Part shown: in pieces, positions 1 through 8,248 of the stretch
How the letters are laid out: the number at the start of each line of letters is the position of its first letter
Position numbering within the stretch: position 1 is the first letter of the stretch
Source of the DNA: Halanaerobacter jeridensis
Lineage (GTDB): Bacteria > Bacillota > Halanaerobiia > Halobacteroidales > Halobacteroidaceae
Direction of reading: 5' to 3'
DNA length: 64,000 nt
Assembly (NCBI RefSeq): GCF_016908315.1
Contig: NZ_JAFBDQ010000001.1
Span: forward strand, 293,962-357,961
Notes under the pieces: generated by a model
Told to the model about the DNA's origin: nothing
Databases searched by the model: none
Seen by the model: the letters and a program-made list of their open reading frames with translations, nothing else
Position numbers and translations under genes: made by a program

Positions 1-149
1 TGTTTGACCGAATTAAAGAAGAAAATATATCCCAGGTAAAAATGGATGAATTATCGATGGGAATGAGTAATGATTTTGAAGTAGCGATTGAAGAAGGAGC
101 TACTATGATTAGATTAGGGCGAAGTCTATTTGGTTCTAGAGGTTATTAG
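1..149 (+). CDS. yggS: YggS/YlmE-family PLP homeostasis protein, C-terminal end (partial)
   Basis: Open frame from base 3 to TAG at 147-149, about 48 residues; the gene begins before the window. The visible end has the family's closing pattern: [20 protein letters not shown], then [12 protein letters not shown], in which the SMGMS..D and R.G..lFG.R segments bind the phosphate of pyridoxal 5'-phosphate. The family is a small PLP-binding barrel involved in B6 and amino-acid homeostasis. It is normally the first member of the yggS-sepF-yggT-ylmH-divIVA cluster, which matches the genes that follow. Only the tail is visible, so nothing can be said about the N-terminus. Confidence 0.8.
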   Translation, partial: FDRIKEENISQVKMDELSMGMSNDFEVAIEEGATMIRLGRSLFGSRGY

Positions 150-158
150 AAATCTAAC

Positions 159-174
159 TAAGATTAAGTTTAAG
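159..174. repeat. TTAAGN hexamer repeat, copy A
   Basis: The 16-mer TAAGATTAAGTTTAAG lies 10 bases after the yggS stop. The identical 16-mer recurs right after the gmk stop (8160-8175), and a close variant follows the hydrogenase-regulator stop (2908-2928). It is a short degenerate TTAAGN tandem repeat placed directly behind stop codons; function unknown. Confidence 0.6.
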
Positions 175-249
175 CTTAGAAAAAAATAAAATAGGAAATA
201 TTATGAGTTTAATTATCTGTTTAAAATGAAATTAGGAAGGTGGGAGAGA

Positions 250-1059
250 ATGATAGAAGAAAAAGTTGGATTTATTGGTGCTGGTTCAATGGCTGAAGCA
301 TTAATTGAAGGTCTGTTAGAACAGCAAATTATTGCTCCGGATGACTTATATATCAGCGATATTAATAAATCTCGCCTCGATGAGCTAACTGCTAAATATG
401 AAATTAATCAAGCAACTACTAATAATGCATTAGTGTCTAAAGCAGATTATATTATTTTAGCAGTTAAACCGCAGGTTATAGGGCAAGTCTTAGAAGAAGT
501 TGGCCCTAAAATCACTGCTCAACAGACAGTTTTTTCTATAGCCGCAGGGGTAGAGACTAATCAAATTGAAGCGAATTTAGATCAAGTTCCAGTAGTTAGA
601 TTAATGCCCAATACTGCTGCTTTGATTGGTGAAGCAGCTATTGCTTATTCCTTGGGTAGTTATGCTGGAAAAGAAACAGCAGCAGTAGTAGAAGAGCTGT
701 TTAGTGCATCAGGAACTGTAACTAAAGTTAAAGAGAATTTGATGGATGCTGTGACGGGATTAAGTGGTAGTGGTCCTGCATATATCTATTTGATTATTGA
801 AGCTTTATCTGATGCAGGAGTAAATATGGGACTACCGCGCGAAAAATCTACTGAATTAACTTTACAAACCATAATTGGAGCTGCTAAAATGGTAAAAGAG
901 TCAGACTTACATCCAGGAGAGTTAAAAGATATGGTTACTTCCCCTGGAGGGACTACAATCAAAGGTATGCAGCAGCTTGAAGAATCAGGAGTGCGTGGTA
1001 TTTTATATAATACAGTAGAAGCAGCAGCAAATAAATCACAAGAATTAAAAAAGGAGTGA
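250..1059 (+). CDS. proC: Pyrroline-5-carboxylate reductase
   Basis: Cytosolic enzyme of proline synthesis; reduces 1-pyrroline-5-carboxylate to proline with NAD(P)H. With the ATG at 250 the protein has 269 residues, the usual family length. The dinucleotide-binding motif GFIGAGSMAEA is at residues 7-17. The C-terminal dimerisation and active-site helices show DAVTGLSGSGPAYIY and DMVTSPGGTTIKGM, both diagnostic. An earlier in-frame ATG at 226 exists, but the strong Shine-Dalgarno AGGAAGGTGGGAG lies between it and 250, so 250 is preferred. The gene sits between yggS and yggT, where sepF is often found in Firmicutes, and the next gene starts within a few bases of its stop, implying one transcript. 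Confidence 0.95.
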   Translation: MIEEKVGFIGAGSMAEALIEGLLEQQIIAPDDLYISDINKSRLDELTAKYEINQATTNNALVSKADYIILAVKPQVIGQVLEEVGPKITAQQTVFSIAAGVETNQIEANLDQVPVVRLMPNTAALIGEAAIAYSLGSYAGKETAAVVEELFSASGTVTKVKENLMDAVTGLSGSGPAYIYLIIEALSDAGVNMGLPREKSTELTLQTIIGAAKMVKESDLHPGELKDMVTSPGGTTIKGMQQLEESGVRGILYNTVEAAANKSQELKKE

Positions 1060-1064
1060 AATTA

Positions 1065-1343
1065 GTGGTAGAGTTAATTATTAAACTTTTGCATATAGGA
1101 TACGATATATACAGTTTTATGATTTTAGCTAGAATAATAGCTTCATGGGTGCAGCCGCCGAAAGATAATGAGTTCATGAGACGATTTTTACGTTTTGTTT
1201 ATGAGGCTACTGAGCCAGTGTTAGCCCCATTGAGACAGTTAATACCTATTCCAGCAATTGATTTATCTCCGATTGTAGCATTGTTATTGCTACAGTTTAT
1301 TGTTAATGGTTTATCAGATATTTTACGTAGATTAGCGTATTAA
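1065..1343 (+). CDS. yggT: YggT/YlmG-family membrane protein
   Basis: Short integral membrane protein of about 92 residues with two hydrophobic segments (roughly residues 5-25 and 65-85) around a polar linker. The linker contains ASWVQPP and the family-typical EP.L.PLR..IP pattern (TEPVLAPLRQLIPIPAID). YggT/YlmG proteins are found in division-associated clusters of Gram-positives and in plastids; their molecular role is not settled. GTG at 1056 overlaps the proC stop but lies on top of the ribosome-binding site GGAG (1053-1056). GTG at 1065, eight bases further on, fits better. Part of the ylm-divIVA operon. Confidence 0.85.
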   Translation: MVELIIKLLHIGYDIYSFMILARIIASWVQPPKDNEFMRRFLRFVYEATEPVLAPLRQLIPIPAIDLSPIVALLLLQFIVNGLSDILRRLAY

Positions 1344-1357
1344 ATTGAGGTGGAAGT

Positions 1358-2146
1358 ATGTTATTTGATAAAGAAAGATTATTGTCACAATTTCAAGATG
1401 AAGAAAAAATCGTGCTAGATAAAGTATTAGATAAAGCAGAAGAAGCTCTCCGGACTCATAAAGTAGCATTTACTAAATTTTTGAACCCGCATCATCTGTA
1501 TTTGGCTCAAGAAATGCTAGACCAAGTTAGAGATTTGAAATATTTACTATATGGAGCTTATCAACAGGCTGAAAGACAAAGGCTAGCTGTTATGCCTGAC
1601 TATTATATAGAAGATATGGTAGATTCTCCATTAACTTTATTAGATATTAGTGGTCAGTTTAAATTTCAAGATGTTAGCCACCGTGATTTTTTGGGAGCGA
1701 TTTTGGGGACAGGAATAAAAAGAGAAATGGTAGGCGATTTAGTACTTTATAAAGAAGGATGTCAAGCTATCATTGCCCCTGAAATCAAAGACTACCTTAT
1801 CTATAATTTAGAACAGGTACATAAAATAGGAGTAGAAGTTAAAGAAATTAGTTTTGATCGACTTCAAGTAGAACCACAAAGAATTAAAAAGATTAAAAGT
1901 ACTGTAGCTTCTTTGAGATTAGATTCAGTAGCTAGTTCTGGTTTTGGGACTTCCCGGAGTAAAATGAGTAAAATAATTGAACAAGGTAAAGTAAAAGTTA
2001 ATTGGCAAGTAGTAGAAGATCCAGCTTATTTTTTAGATGAAGATGACCTCCTATCAATTAGAGGGCGATGTAGAGTAGAAATTGATGAATTCAGAGGAAA
2101 ATCAAGAAAAGATCGAATTAAATTAACCTTAAAGCGCTATTTATAA
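1358..2146 (+). CDS. ylmH: YlmH-family S4-domain RNA-binding protein
   Basis: 262-residue cytosolic protein. The N-terminal two thirds are the YlmH-specific domain (FTKFLNPHHLYLA and FKFQDVSHRDFLGAILGTGI are recognisable). The C-terminus, about residues 185-250, is an S4 RNA-binding domain with DSVASSGFGTSRSKMSKII and the valine/asparagine-rich turn VKVNW. YlmH homologues bind ribosomes and have been linked to rescue of stalled nascent chains; the gene is a standard member of the ylm-divIVA division cluster. The start follows GAGGTGG. Fourteen bases separate it from yggT and sixteen from divIVA, consistent with an operon. Confidence 0.9.
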   Translation: MLFDKERLLSQFQDEEKIVLDKVLDKAEEALRTHKVAFTKFLNPHHLYLAQEMLDQVRDLKYLLYGAYQQAERQRLAVMPDYYIEDMVDSPLTLLDISGQFKFQDVSHRDFLGAILGTGIKREMVGDLVLYKEGCQAIIAPEIKDYLIYNLEQVHKIGVEVKEISFDRLQVEPQRIKKIKSTVASLRLDSVASSGFGTSRSKMSKIIEQGKVKVNWQVVEDPAYFLDEDDLLSIRGRCRVEIDEFRGKSRKDRIKLTLKRYL

Positions 2147-2162
2147 AGGGAGGATTAATTTT

Positions 2163-2675
2163 ATGGACTTAACTCCAGACGAAATTGCAGATAAAGAATT
2201 TAAGAAGAGTTTTGCTTTGTGGTCCTATGATGATAATGAAGTAAAAGAATTTTTAGAATTAGTTTCTATTTGCTATGAAGAAGCCTTAGTCAAAAACAGA
2301 AAATTGGAAGAAAAAATGGAAGATTTAAAAACAGACTTAGAAAGAGAAAAAGAGAAGGTTGAAGCTAAAAAAAGAGAAGCCGCAGAAATCAAAGAAGATG
2401 CGCAATCTGAGGCAGAAAGAATTATTAAAGAAGCTGAGCAAGAAGCTCAAAAGATCAAAGATGAAGCTGAATTAAAAGCAGAAAGAATTATCAATCAGTC
2501 TAAAAAAAGAGCTAGTAAAGTAATAGATATAGAAAAAGAAGTAAAAAGTGATTTTAAAAACTTATTTACTTATTTATTAAATTCTTTAGAAAATGAAAGT
2601 GATTTAGAAGAAATTGAAGATAAATTCAATCAATTAGTTCAGAATCCGGAGGGGGAAGAATGGAACGAAGAATAG
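2163..2675 (+). CDS. divIVA: DivIVA-domain cell division/polarity protein
   Basis: 170 residues. The N-terminal lipid-binding domain begins with LTPDEIADKEFKKSF and continues with YDDNEVKEFLELV, matching the DivIVA crossed-loop and first coiled coil. The rest, about residues 50-140, is a long charged coiled coil rich in Lys and Glu (AERIIKEAEQEAQKI-type heptads). DivIVA recognises negative membrane curvature at septa and poles and recruits division or Min-type partners. The usual G-Y pair at the start of the second N-terminal motif is replaced by WSYDD, a mild divergence. The Shine-Dalgarno AGGGAGG precedes the ATG. The end overlaps the next gene by 16 bases in another frame. Confidence 0.88.
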   Translation: MDLTPDEIADKEFKKSFALWSYDDNEVKEFLELVSICYEEALVKNRKLEEKMEDLKTDLEREKEKVEAKKREAAEIKEDAQSEAERIIKEAEQEAQKIKDEAELKAERIINQSKKRASKVIDIEKEVKSDFKNLFTYLLNSLENESDLEEIEDKFNQLVQNPEGEEWNEE

Positions 2676-2905
2676 CTGTAGTGGGGATTATTATTAATAA
2701 TAGAGAAGAAGCTGCAGATAGAGTTAATGATGTTTTAAGTAATTATGGAGATTTGGTTGTAGGTAGAATGGGTTTACCATATGAAGATAGAGATATGAAT
2801 ATTATTTCATTAATTGTGGATGGTACTAATGACCAACTAGGTGCTTTGGCAGGTAAATTAGGTAACATTAACGGAGTTAAAGTCAAAACTATGATGACAG
2901 AATAA
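2660..2905 (+). CDS. TM1266-type putative iron-only hydrogenase system regulator (ACT-like)
   Basis: 81 residues starting inside the end of divIVA, with GGAGGGGGAAG as ribosome-binding site. The pattern RRIAVVGIIINNREEAA, then LSNYGDLVVGRMGLPYEDR and ISLIVDGTNDQLGALAGKLG, is the small ACT/NikR-C-like fold of the TM1266 family. That family is found with [FeFe]-hydrogenase maturation genes in anaerobes and is proposed to regulate them. No hydrogenase gene is in the window, so the function rests on family resemblance. It is translationally coupled to divIVA. Confidence 0.8.
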   Translation: MERRIAVVGIIINNREEAADRVNDVLSNYGDLVVGRMGLPYEDRDMNIISLIVDGTNDQLGALAGKLGNINGVKVKTMMTE

Positions 2906-2907
2906 GT

Positions 2908-2928
2908 TAAGATTAAGACTAAGACTTA
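2908..2928. repeat. TTAAGN hexamer repeat, copy B
   Basis: TAAGATTAAGACTAAG followed by ACTTA directly after the preceding stop codon (2903-2905). Same degenerate hexamer repeat as 159-174 and 8160-8175, and again in a gene-end position. Function unknown. Confidence 0.55.
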
Positions 2929-2978
2929 ATTTGATTAAAAGGAAAATTAGATAGCAATCATTGAGTGAGGGATAAAAA

Positions 2979-3692
2979 ATGACAATAGGTATTATTGGAG
3001 CAATGGAAATTGAAATCGAATTATTAAAAGAAGATTTGGAGTTAAAAAGTAAATTAGAAAAAGCTAGTATGACTTTTTATTCAGGAAATTTGGCTGGGCA
3101 AGAAGTTGTATTAGTTAAATCAGGTATTGGGAAAGTTAATGCTGGAATCTGTACTCAAATTTTGGTAGATGAATTTGATATAGATCAACTTATTTTTACT
3201 GGAGTTGCTGGAGCTATTGACCCTGCATTAGAAGTAGAGGATATAGTTGTTTCTACTGATTTAGTACAGCATGATGTCGATGCGACAGCATTTGGTGATC
3301 GTAAGCCAGGTGAAATACCTGAATTAGCTAAGATATCATTTGAGGCAGATGAAAATTTAGTTGATTTAGCATTTAATGCTGGTAAAGATATTCTTAAATC
3401 CGAATCAAATCAAGTCTATAAAGGAAGAATACTATCAGGGGATCAGTTTATCTCTGATAAAGTAAAAGTTAAAAAATTAAAAGAGCAGTTTGGTGGTTAT
3501 TGTACAGAAATGGAAGGGGCAGCAGTAGCTCAAGCAGCTTATCTTAATCAACTACCGTTTGTGATCATTCGTTCTATTTCTGATAAGGCAGATGAAGAAG
3601 CAGATATTTCTTTTGAAAAATTTGCTAAAGAAGCAGCCCAACATTCATATAAAATTGTAATTGCTATTTTGAAAAAATTAATTAGTAGTTGA
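2979..3692 (+). CDS. mtnN: 5'-methylthioadenosine/S-adenosylhomocysteine nucleosidase
   Basis: 237-residue cytosolic enzyme that cleaves adenine from methylthioadenosine and S-adenosylhomocysteine. The start IGIIGAMEIEIELL carries the catalytic-loop glutamate pattern GAM..E. Further on are VLVKSGIGKVNAG, FTGVAGAIDP, DQFISD, the substrate-binding TEMEGAAVAQAA and RSISDKAD with the catalytic Asp. In this window it feeds S-ribosylhomocysteine to LuxS and complements MetK, so three steps of the activated-methyl cycle are encoded within 14 kb though not in one operon. The start follows GTGAGGGAT. Its stop codon overlaps the -35 box of the ileS promoter. Confidence 0.95.
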   Translation: MTIGIIGAMEIEIELLKEDLELKSKLEKASMTFYSGNLAGQEVVLVKSGIGKVNAGICTQILVDEFDIDQLIFTGVAGAIDPALEVEDIVVSTDLVQHDVDATAFGDRKPGEIPELAKISFEADENLVDLAFNAGKDILKSESNQVYKGRILSGDQFISDKVKVKKLKEQFGGYCTEMEGAAVAQAAYLNQLPFVIIRSISDKADEEADISFEKFAKEAAQHSYKIVIAILKKLISS

Positions 3693-3717
3693 CGTAATTT
3701 AAGAGTTGTATTATAAT
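3689..3717 (+). promoter_or_regulatory. Sigma-A promoter of the ileS T-box transcript
   Basis: TTGACG at 3689-3694 and TATAAT at 3712-3717 with an exact 17-base spacer. It overlaps the mtnN stop codon and lies just upstream of the T-box leader, so ileS has its own transcript. Confidence 0.8.
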
Positions 3718-3740
3718 GATATACAAAATGAATACTAAAA

Positions 3741-3990
3741 TAAATGCGATGATGGAGAAGAGTAGATAAAGTGAAAGTGATAGCGAGACAGGGATGGTGG
3801 AAGCCTGTTTAACGGGAAACTTTATTGAAGATCATCTCTTAGCTATTCTAATGAACATAAGTATAATTCTTAGTAGTTAGAATCGGTGCGAATCGTTAAT
3901 TTTAAAAGTGAGTATGTGTTTAACATATATTAACTAGGGTGGTACCGCGAGTAGACCTCGTCCCTGATCAGGGATGAGGTTTTTTATTTT
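3741..3990 (+). promoter_or_regulatory. T-box leader (tRNA-Ile sensing) with terminator
   Basis: Regulatory 5' UTR of ileS. The conserved T-box AGGGTGGTACCGCG lies at 3937-3949. It is followed by a strong intrinsic terminator stem at 3956-3979 (CCTCGTCCCT / AGGGATGAGG) with a T-run to 3985. In stem I the sequence GAAGATCATCTC places an ATC isoleucine codon at 3831-3833 in the specifier position, matching the downstream isoleucyl-tRNA synthetase. Uncharged tRNA-Ile would pair with the T-box bulge and stabilise the antiterminator. The boundaries of stem I are approximate. Confidence 0.93.
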
Positions 3991-4064
3991 GGGTTGGCAA
4001 CTATGATTAAGCAAATGATTTAATTAAGAGGATTATTATATTATATAAAGGGGTGCATGAAAAA

Positions 4065-6848
4065 ATGGATTATAAAGATACGTTAAATTTACCGGAAACA
4101 GATTTCTCGATGAGAGCTAATTTATCTGAACGAGAACCTGATTTTCAAGAGTTTTGGAAAGAAAAAGAAGTATATGAAAAAGCACAAGAGCAAAGAAAGG
4201 GTGCAGAAAAGTTTATTCTACATGATGGTCCTCCTTACGCTAATGGAGATATTCATATTGGTCATGCTTTGAATAAAACTTTAAAGGACATTGTAACTAG
4301 ATATAATCACTTAAAAGGTTATCAGTCTCCGTATATTCCTGGTTGGGATACACATGGATTACCGATTGAACACAAAGTAACTAAAGATTTAAGTGAAGAA
4401 GAAAGAAAAGAATTAAGTACTAAAGAGTTAAGAGAAGAATGTGAAGAATATGCTCTTAAATATGTAGAAAGACAAAAAGAACAGTTTAAAAGATTAGGTG
4501 TTTGGGGCGATTGGGATAATCCTTATATTACTTTAGAACCAGAATATGAAGCAAAACAGATTGAAGTATTTGGAGAGATGGCTTTAGAAGGTTTATTTTA
4601 TCAAGGTTTAAAACCAGTTCATTGGTGTACTAGTTGTGAAACAGCATTGGCTGAAGCTGAGATTGAATACGAAGAAATTAATGGACCTTCAATTTATGTT
4701 AAATTTCCAGTAAAAGATGGGGCAGAACTAGGAGGAGTAGAACTTAGTGATGAAGATTATGTGGTTATTTGGACTACTACCCCTTGGACAATTCCTTCTA
4801 ATTTAGCAATTACTGTTCACCCGGATTTTGAATATGTGATTGCAGAAGCTGATGGCGACAAAATTGTAGTAGCTAAGAAATTATTAGAAGAAGTAGCTAA
4901 AACTTGTGATATTGAAGAGTACCAAGTGTTATCAGAATTTAAAGGAGAAGATTTAGAAGGAGTAGTTTGTAATCATCCTTTCTTCGAGCGGGAATCACCA
5001 ATTATTTTAGGAGAACATGTTACTCTAGAAAGTGGTACAGGTTGTGTTCATACTGCACCAGGACACGGTCATGAAGACTATGTTGTAGGTCAAGAATATG
5101 GACTTGATGTTTATGCTCCAATGGATGATAAAGGGTACTTTACTGAAGAAGCAGGAGAAGACTTTGCTGGAAAACATTATGATAAAGCAAATATTAAAGT
5201 AACAGATCTATTAAAAGAAGATGATTTATTAATGGATTTAAGCTTTGTTGATCACTCTTATCCTCACTGCTGGAGATGTAAGAATCCAGTTATATTTAGA
5301 GCGACAAAACAGTGGTTTGCATCGGTAGATGAAATTAAAGATGATGCTTTAGAAGCAATCAAAAATGTTGATTGGTATCCTGAATGGGGAGAAGGTCGCA
5401 TTGAAAATATGGTAGCAGATAGAAATGATTGGTGTATTTCTCGTCAGAGAGTATGGGGTGTACCAATTCCTATCTTTTATTGTGAAGATTGTGGTGAACC
5501 ATTAATTACAGAAGAAAGTTTAAATAGTGTACAAGAATTATTTGCTAAAAAAGGATCTGGCAGTTGGTATGAGCTTGATGCAGATGATATTTTACCGGCT
5601 GATATTAAATGTGAAGCTTGTGGTCATGATAAATTTGCCAAAGAAACGGATATTATGGATGTTTGGTTTGACTCGGGTGCTAGTCATGCCTCAGTTTTAG
5701 AAAATTATGATGAATTAACAAGACCAGCTGATTTATATTTAGAAGGTACAGATCAGTATCGTGGTTGGTTTAACTCTTCTTTATTAACTTCTATCGCTGC
5801 TAGAGATGAAGCACCATATAAAGCTGTTGTAACTAATGGTTTTACGGTTGATGAAAAAGGAAAGAAAATGTCTAAATCAGTAGGGAATGTAATTTCTCCT
5901 CATGAGATCATTGATCAATATGGAGCAGATATTTTGAGACTGTGGGTTGCTTCTTCTAACTTTAAAGAAGATGTAAGAGTATCTGATAAGATTTTACAGG
6001 AAAATGCTGAGGTTTATCGTAGAATTAGAAATACATCTCGCTTTATTTTAGGGAACTTAGCTGATTTCAATCCTGCAGAAGATAGTATGGATTTTGAAGA
6101 CTTAACCGAACTTGACCGTTGGGCATTAATGAAACTACAAAAAGTAGTTGAAGTAGCAAATGAAGCATATGAAGATTATGAATATCATCGTGTTTATCAT
6201 GCAGTTCATAATTTCTTTAGAGTAGAGATGAGTTCTTTCTATATGGATGTTATAAAAGATAGATTATATGTGTTAGAACCAACTAATGAGGTTAGACGTT
6301 CTGGCCAAACTGCATTATATGAAATTTTAGTAACATTAACTAAAGTAATGGCTCCAATTTTAGTGCATACTACTGAAGAAATTTGGCAAGAACTACCTGG
6401 TGAGCAAAGTGAAAGTGTCTTCTTAAGTGAATGGCCTGAATTGAAAGCAGACTATTTTGATGAAGAATTAGAAGATAAATGGGCTAAATTGCGAGAAATC
6501 AGAAAAGATGTTTCTAAATCTTTAGAGATAGCTCGTAATAATGAATTAATTGGACATTCTTTAGATGCTGAAATAGAATTATATCCAAATGAAGATGTAT
6601 ATAAGTTCTTAACTAACTTTGATGACTTAGCAGAATTATTTATTGTTTCTAAAGCTAATTTACATGAGCCTGATGCTACAGCAGAAGAAGATGTATATCA
6701 GGGTGAAGAAACAGCAATTAAAGTAAAAGTTAAGCATGCTCCGGGAGAAAAATGTGAAAGATGTTGGCATTATAGCCCAACTGTAGGAGAAGATGAAGAA
6801 AATCCAGAAATTTGTGCTAGTTGTTCTGATATTCTAGCAAAATTATAA
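4065..6848 (+). CDS. ileS: Isoleucyl-tRNA synthetase
   Basis: 927-residue class I aminoacyl-tRNA synthetase that charges tRNA-Ile and edits Val. HIGH motif at about residues 64-67 ([10 protein letters not shown]), KMSKS at about 600 ([12 protein letters not shown]), the editing domain in the middle ([30 protein letters not shown]), and a C-terminal zinc finger (CERCWHY ... CASC) from about 896. The start [10 protein letters not shown] is the family's canonical N-terminus. A GTG at 4053 is in frame but overlaps the AAAGGGG ribosome-binding site, so ATG 4065 is chosen. The protein is rich in Asp and Glu. Expression is controlled by the upstream T-box and ends at the terminator at 6870. Confidence 0.97.
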   Translation: MDYKDTLNLPETDFSMRANLSEREPDFQEFWKEKEVYEKAQEQRKGAEKFILHDGPPYANGDIHIGHALNKTLKDIVTRYNHLKGYQSPYIPGWDTHGLPIEHKVTKDLSEEERKELSTKELREECEEYALKYVERQKEQFKRLGVWGDWDNPYITLEPEYEAKQIEVFGEMALEGLFYQGLKPVHWCTSCETALAEAEIEYEEINGPSIYVKFPVKDGAELGGVELSDEDYVVIWTTTPWTIPSNLAITVHPDFEYVIAEADGDKIVVAKKLLEEVAKTCDIEEYQVLSEFKGEDLEGVVCNHPFFERESPIILGEHVTLESGTGCVHTAPGHGHEDYVVGQEYGLDVYAPMDDKGYFTEEAGEDFAGKHYDKANIKVTDLLKEDDLLMDLSFVDHSYPHCWRCKNPVIFRATKQWFASVDEIKDDALEAIKNVDWYPEWGEGRIENMVADRNDWCISRQRVWGVPIPIFYCEDCGEPLITEESLNSVQELFAKKGSGSWYELDADDILPADIKCEACGHDKFAKETDIMDVWFDSGASHASVLENYDELTRPADLYLEGTDQYRGWFNSSLLTSIAARDEAPYKAVVTNGFTVDEKGKKMSKSVGNVISPHEIIDQYGADILRLWVASSNFKEDVRVSDKILQENAEVYRRIRNTSRFILGNLADFNPAEDSMDFEDLTELDRWALMKLQKVVEVANEAYEDYEYHRVYHAVHNFFRVEMSSFYMDVIKDRLYVLEPTNEVRRSGQTALYEILVTLTKVMAPILVHTTEEIWQELPGEQSESVFLSEWPELKADYFDEELEDKWAKLREIRKDVSKSLEIARNNELIGHSLDAEIELYPNEDVYKFLTNFDDLAELFIVSKANLHEPDATAEEDVYQGEETAIKVKVKHAPGEKCERCWHYSPTVGEDEENPEICASCSDILAKL

Positions 6849-6869
6849 ATTTGAAAACTACAGTTAGAA

Positions 6870-6904
6870 AAAGGTCTGCAACAAGCCGTTGCAGACCTTT
6901 TTAA
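6870..6904 (+). terminator. Intrinsic terminator after ileS
   Basis: Perfect 12-bp stem AAGGTCTGCAAC / GTTGCAGACCTT (6871-6882 with 6888-6899) around a 5-base loop, followed by TTTTT. Confidence 0.93.
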
Positions 6905-7023
6905 TTTAAACCCCGAATAAAACAGATAGGTGTTAGATTTTTTAAATCATTTAAAGGAATTATATATGTTTGAGCAGTATAATAATAATAAGAATTAAAA
7001 ATGTATAATTGCAGGTCAAGTAC

Positions 7024-7053
7024 TTGCAAAATTGTTTCTACTTATGATATATT
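7024..7053 (+). promoter_or_regulatory. Extended -10 promoter ahead of repeat copy 1 and remA
   Basis: TTGCAA at 7024-7029 and TATATT at 7048-7053 with an 18-base spacer and a TGA extended -10 directly before the -10. The predicted start near 7060 puts the 210-bp repeat in the 5' UTR of remA-gmk-rpoZ-coaBC-luxS. The sfsA promoter has the same layout. Confidence 0.55.
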
Positions 7054-7069
7054 AATACAAGCACATAAT

Positions 7070-7279
7070 CTATATAAAGTGGCACTATCGTGCCACTAGC
7101 TAGTAGATAAAAGCTAGTAGCTAGTAGTAAATTCAAAACCAAAAAACAGTTCATAGCTAGAAATTATTGAATACTAGGTTAATGTTTTAGGTTTTGAATT
7201 TGATTTTATTTTTTAACTATTAGCTCCTAGCTACTTACTTCTAGCTATAAAGTTTCACTGAAAGTGCAACTTTATATAG
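7070..7279 (+). repeat. 210-bp palindromic interspersed repeat, copy 1
   Basis: Almost identical to 14121-14330 and to most of 56894-57080. The ends are inverted: CTATATAAAGTGGCAC on the left, and on the right GTGCAACTTTATATAG, whose complement differs at one base. Each end also has its own small hairpin; in this copy the right one is imperfect (TTTCACTGAAAGTGCAA). The arms are complementary (AGCTAGTAG-rich left, CTACTAGCT-like right; AAATTCAAAACC against GGTTTTGAATTT), so the whole element can fold into one long stem. No coding capacity and no flanking target duplication was identified. It ends 26 bases before the remA start. Confidence 0.85.
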
Positions 7280-7305
7280 ATAATTCATAGCTAGGGGGAA
7301 TAACT

Positions 7306-7551
7306 ATGGGGATTAAATTAATTAATATTGGTTTTGGTAATATTGTAGCAGCAAATAGAATTATAGCTATTGTTAGCCCTGAATCCGCACCGATTAAGAG
7401 AGTTATTCAAGATGCTCGAGATCGGGGCATGTTAATTGATGCTACCTATGGCCGCCGTACAAGAGCTGTAGTAATCACTGATAGTGATCATGTTATCTTA
7501 TCGGCTGTACAGCCTGAGACTGTTTCACAGCGATTAGATGATGATGAATAA
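7306..7551 (+). CDS. remA: RemA-like regulatory protein (DUF370 family)
   Basis: 81 residues, full length for the family. The start [20 protein letters not shown] and the central [18 protein letters not shown] are the RemA signature, followed by [20 protein letters not shown]. In Bacillus, RemA binds DNA as an octameric ring and activates matrix and osmoprotection genes; in most Firmicutes it is encoded next to gmk and rpoZ, as here. The ribosome-binding site AGGGGGA precedes the ATG. The transcript seems to start upstream of the 210-bp repeat, so a long hairpin would precede this gene in the mRNA. Confidence 0.92.
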   Translation: MGIKLINIGFGNIVAANRIIAIVSPESAPIKRVIQDARDRGMLIDATYGRRTRAVVITDSDHVILSAVQPETVSQRLDDDE

Positions 7552-7574
7552 GAATGCAAGGAGGCTCAAATAGG

Positions 7575-8162
7575 ATGTTGAAGCAGCAAGATAAAAGAGG
7601 GAATTTGATAATTTTATCAGGTCCTTCTGGAGTGGGAAAAGGAACTATATTATCAGCTTTAATGGATAACTATGATGATATACATTATTCGATTTCGGCT
7701 ACCACTAGAGAAGCCCGAGTTGGTGAAGAAGATGGTGAAGACTATTATTTTATATCAGAAGATAAATTTGAATCTTTAGTGGAAAAAGATGATTTTTTAG
7801 AATGGGCTCAAGTTCATAATAATTATTATGGTACTCCTAAAAAATATGTGGAAGAAAATCTTAATCAAGGAGAAGATGTAATTTTAGAAATTGATATCCA
7901 AGGAGCCCAACAGATTAAAGAGAAGTTTCCGCAGGGGGTTTTTATATTTTTATTACCACCTTCACTAGAAGAATTAAAATCAAGAATTCATCATCGAGGT
8001 ACAGAAACTGAGGATGCTATTCAGACTAGAATGAAGAATGCTAAAAAAGAGATGAATAAGGTAGAAGATTATGATTATGCAGTAGTTAATGATGAGATTG
8101 AAGAAGCTATTAATAAATTAGAAGCAATTATTATTGCTGAAAGATGTAAAGTGAAAAGTTAA
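7575..8162 (+). CDS. gmk: Guanylate kinase
   Basis: About 195 residues. Phosphorylates GMP to GDP with ATP. P-loop LSGPSGVGKGTIL near residues 15-25; GMP-binding SATTREARVGEEDGEDYYF; the family patterns LEWAQVHNNYYGTP and VILEIDIQGAQQI follow. An in-frame ATG at 7554 lies before the Shine-Dalgarno AAGGAGG (7558-7564), so the ATG at 7575 is the likely start. Member of the remA-gmk-rpoZ-coaBC operon conserved across Firmicutes. Confidence 0.95.
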   Translation: MLKQQDKRGNLIILSGPSGVGKGTILSALMDNYDDIHYSISATTREARVGEEDGEDYYFISEDKFESLVEKDDFLEWAQVHNNYYGTPKKYVEENLNQGEDVILEIDIQGAQQIKEKFPQGVFIFLLPPSLEELKSRIHHRGTETEDAIQTRMKNAKKEMNKVEDYDYAVVNDEIEEAINKLEAIIIAERCKVKS

Positions 8163-8175
8163 GATTAAGTTTAAG
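8160..8175. repeat. TTAAGN hexamer repeat, copy C
   Basis: TAAGATTAAGTTTAAG begins on the gmk stop codon and is identical to 159-174. It lies inside the 86-base gmk-rpoZ gap. Confidence 0.6.
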
Positions 8176-8248
8176 TTCATACAACACATTAGATCTCGAT
8201 TTAAAAATTTTATTCAGACTAAAACTAAAACAGCAAGGAGGAATTATT

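Noticed and set aside
959..1177. 72-residue minus-strand frame across proC-yggT
   Set aside because: It overlaps two well-supported plus-strand genes in a conserved operon and has no family resemblance.
7070..7279. Autonomous insertion sequence
   Set aside because: At 210 bases with no open frame and no transposase in the window, it can only be a non-autonomous element or a structured repeat.
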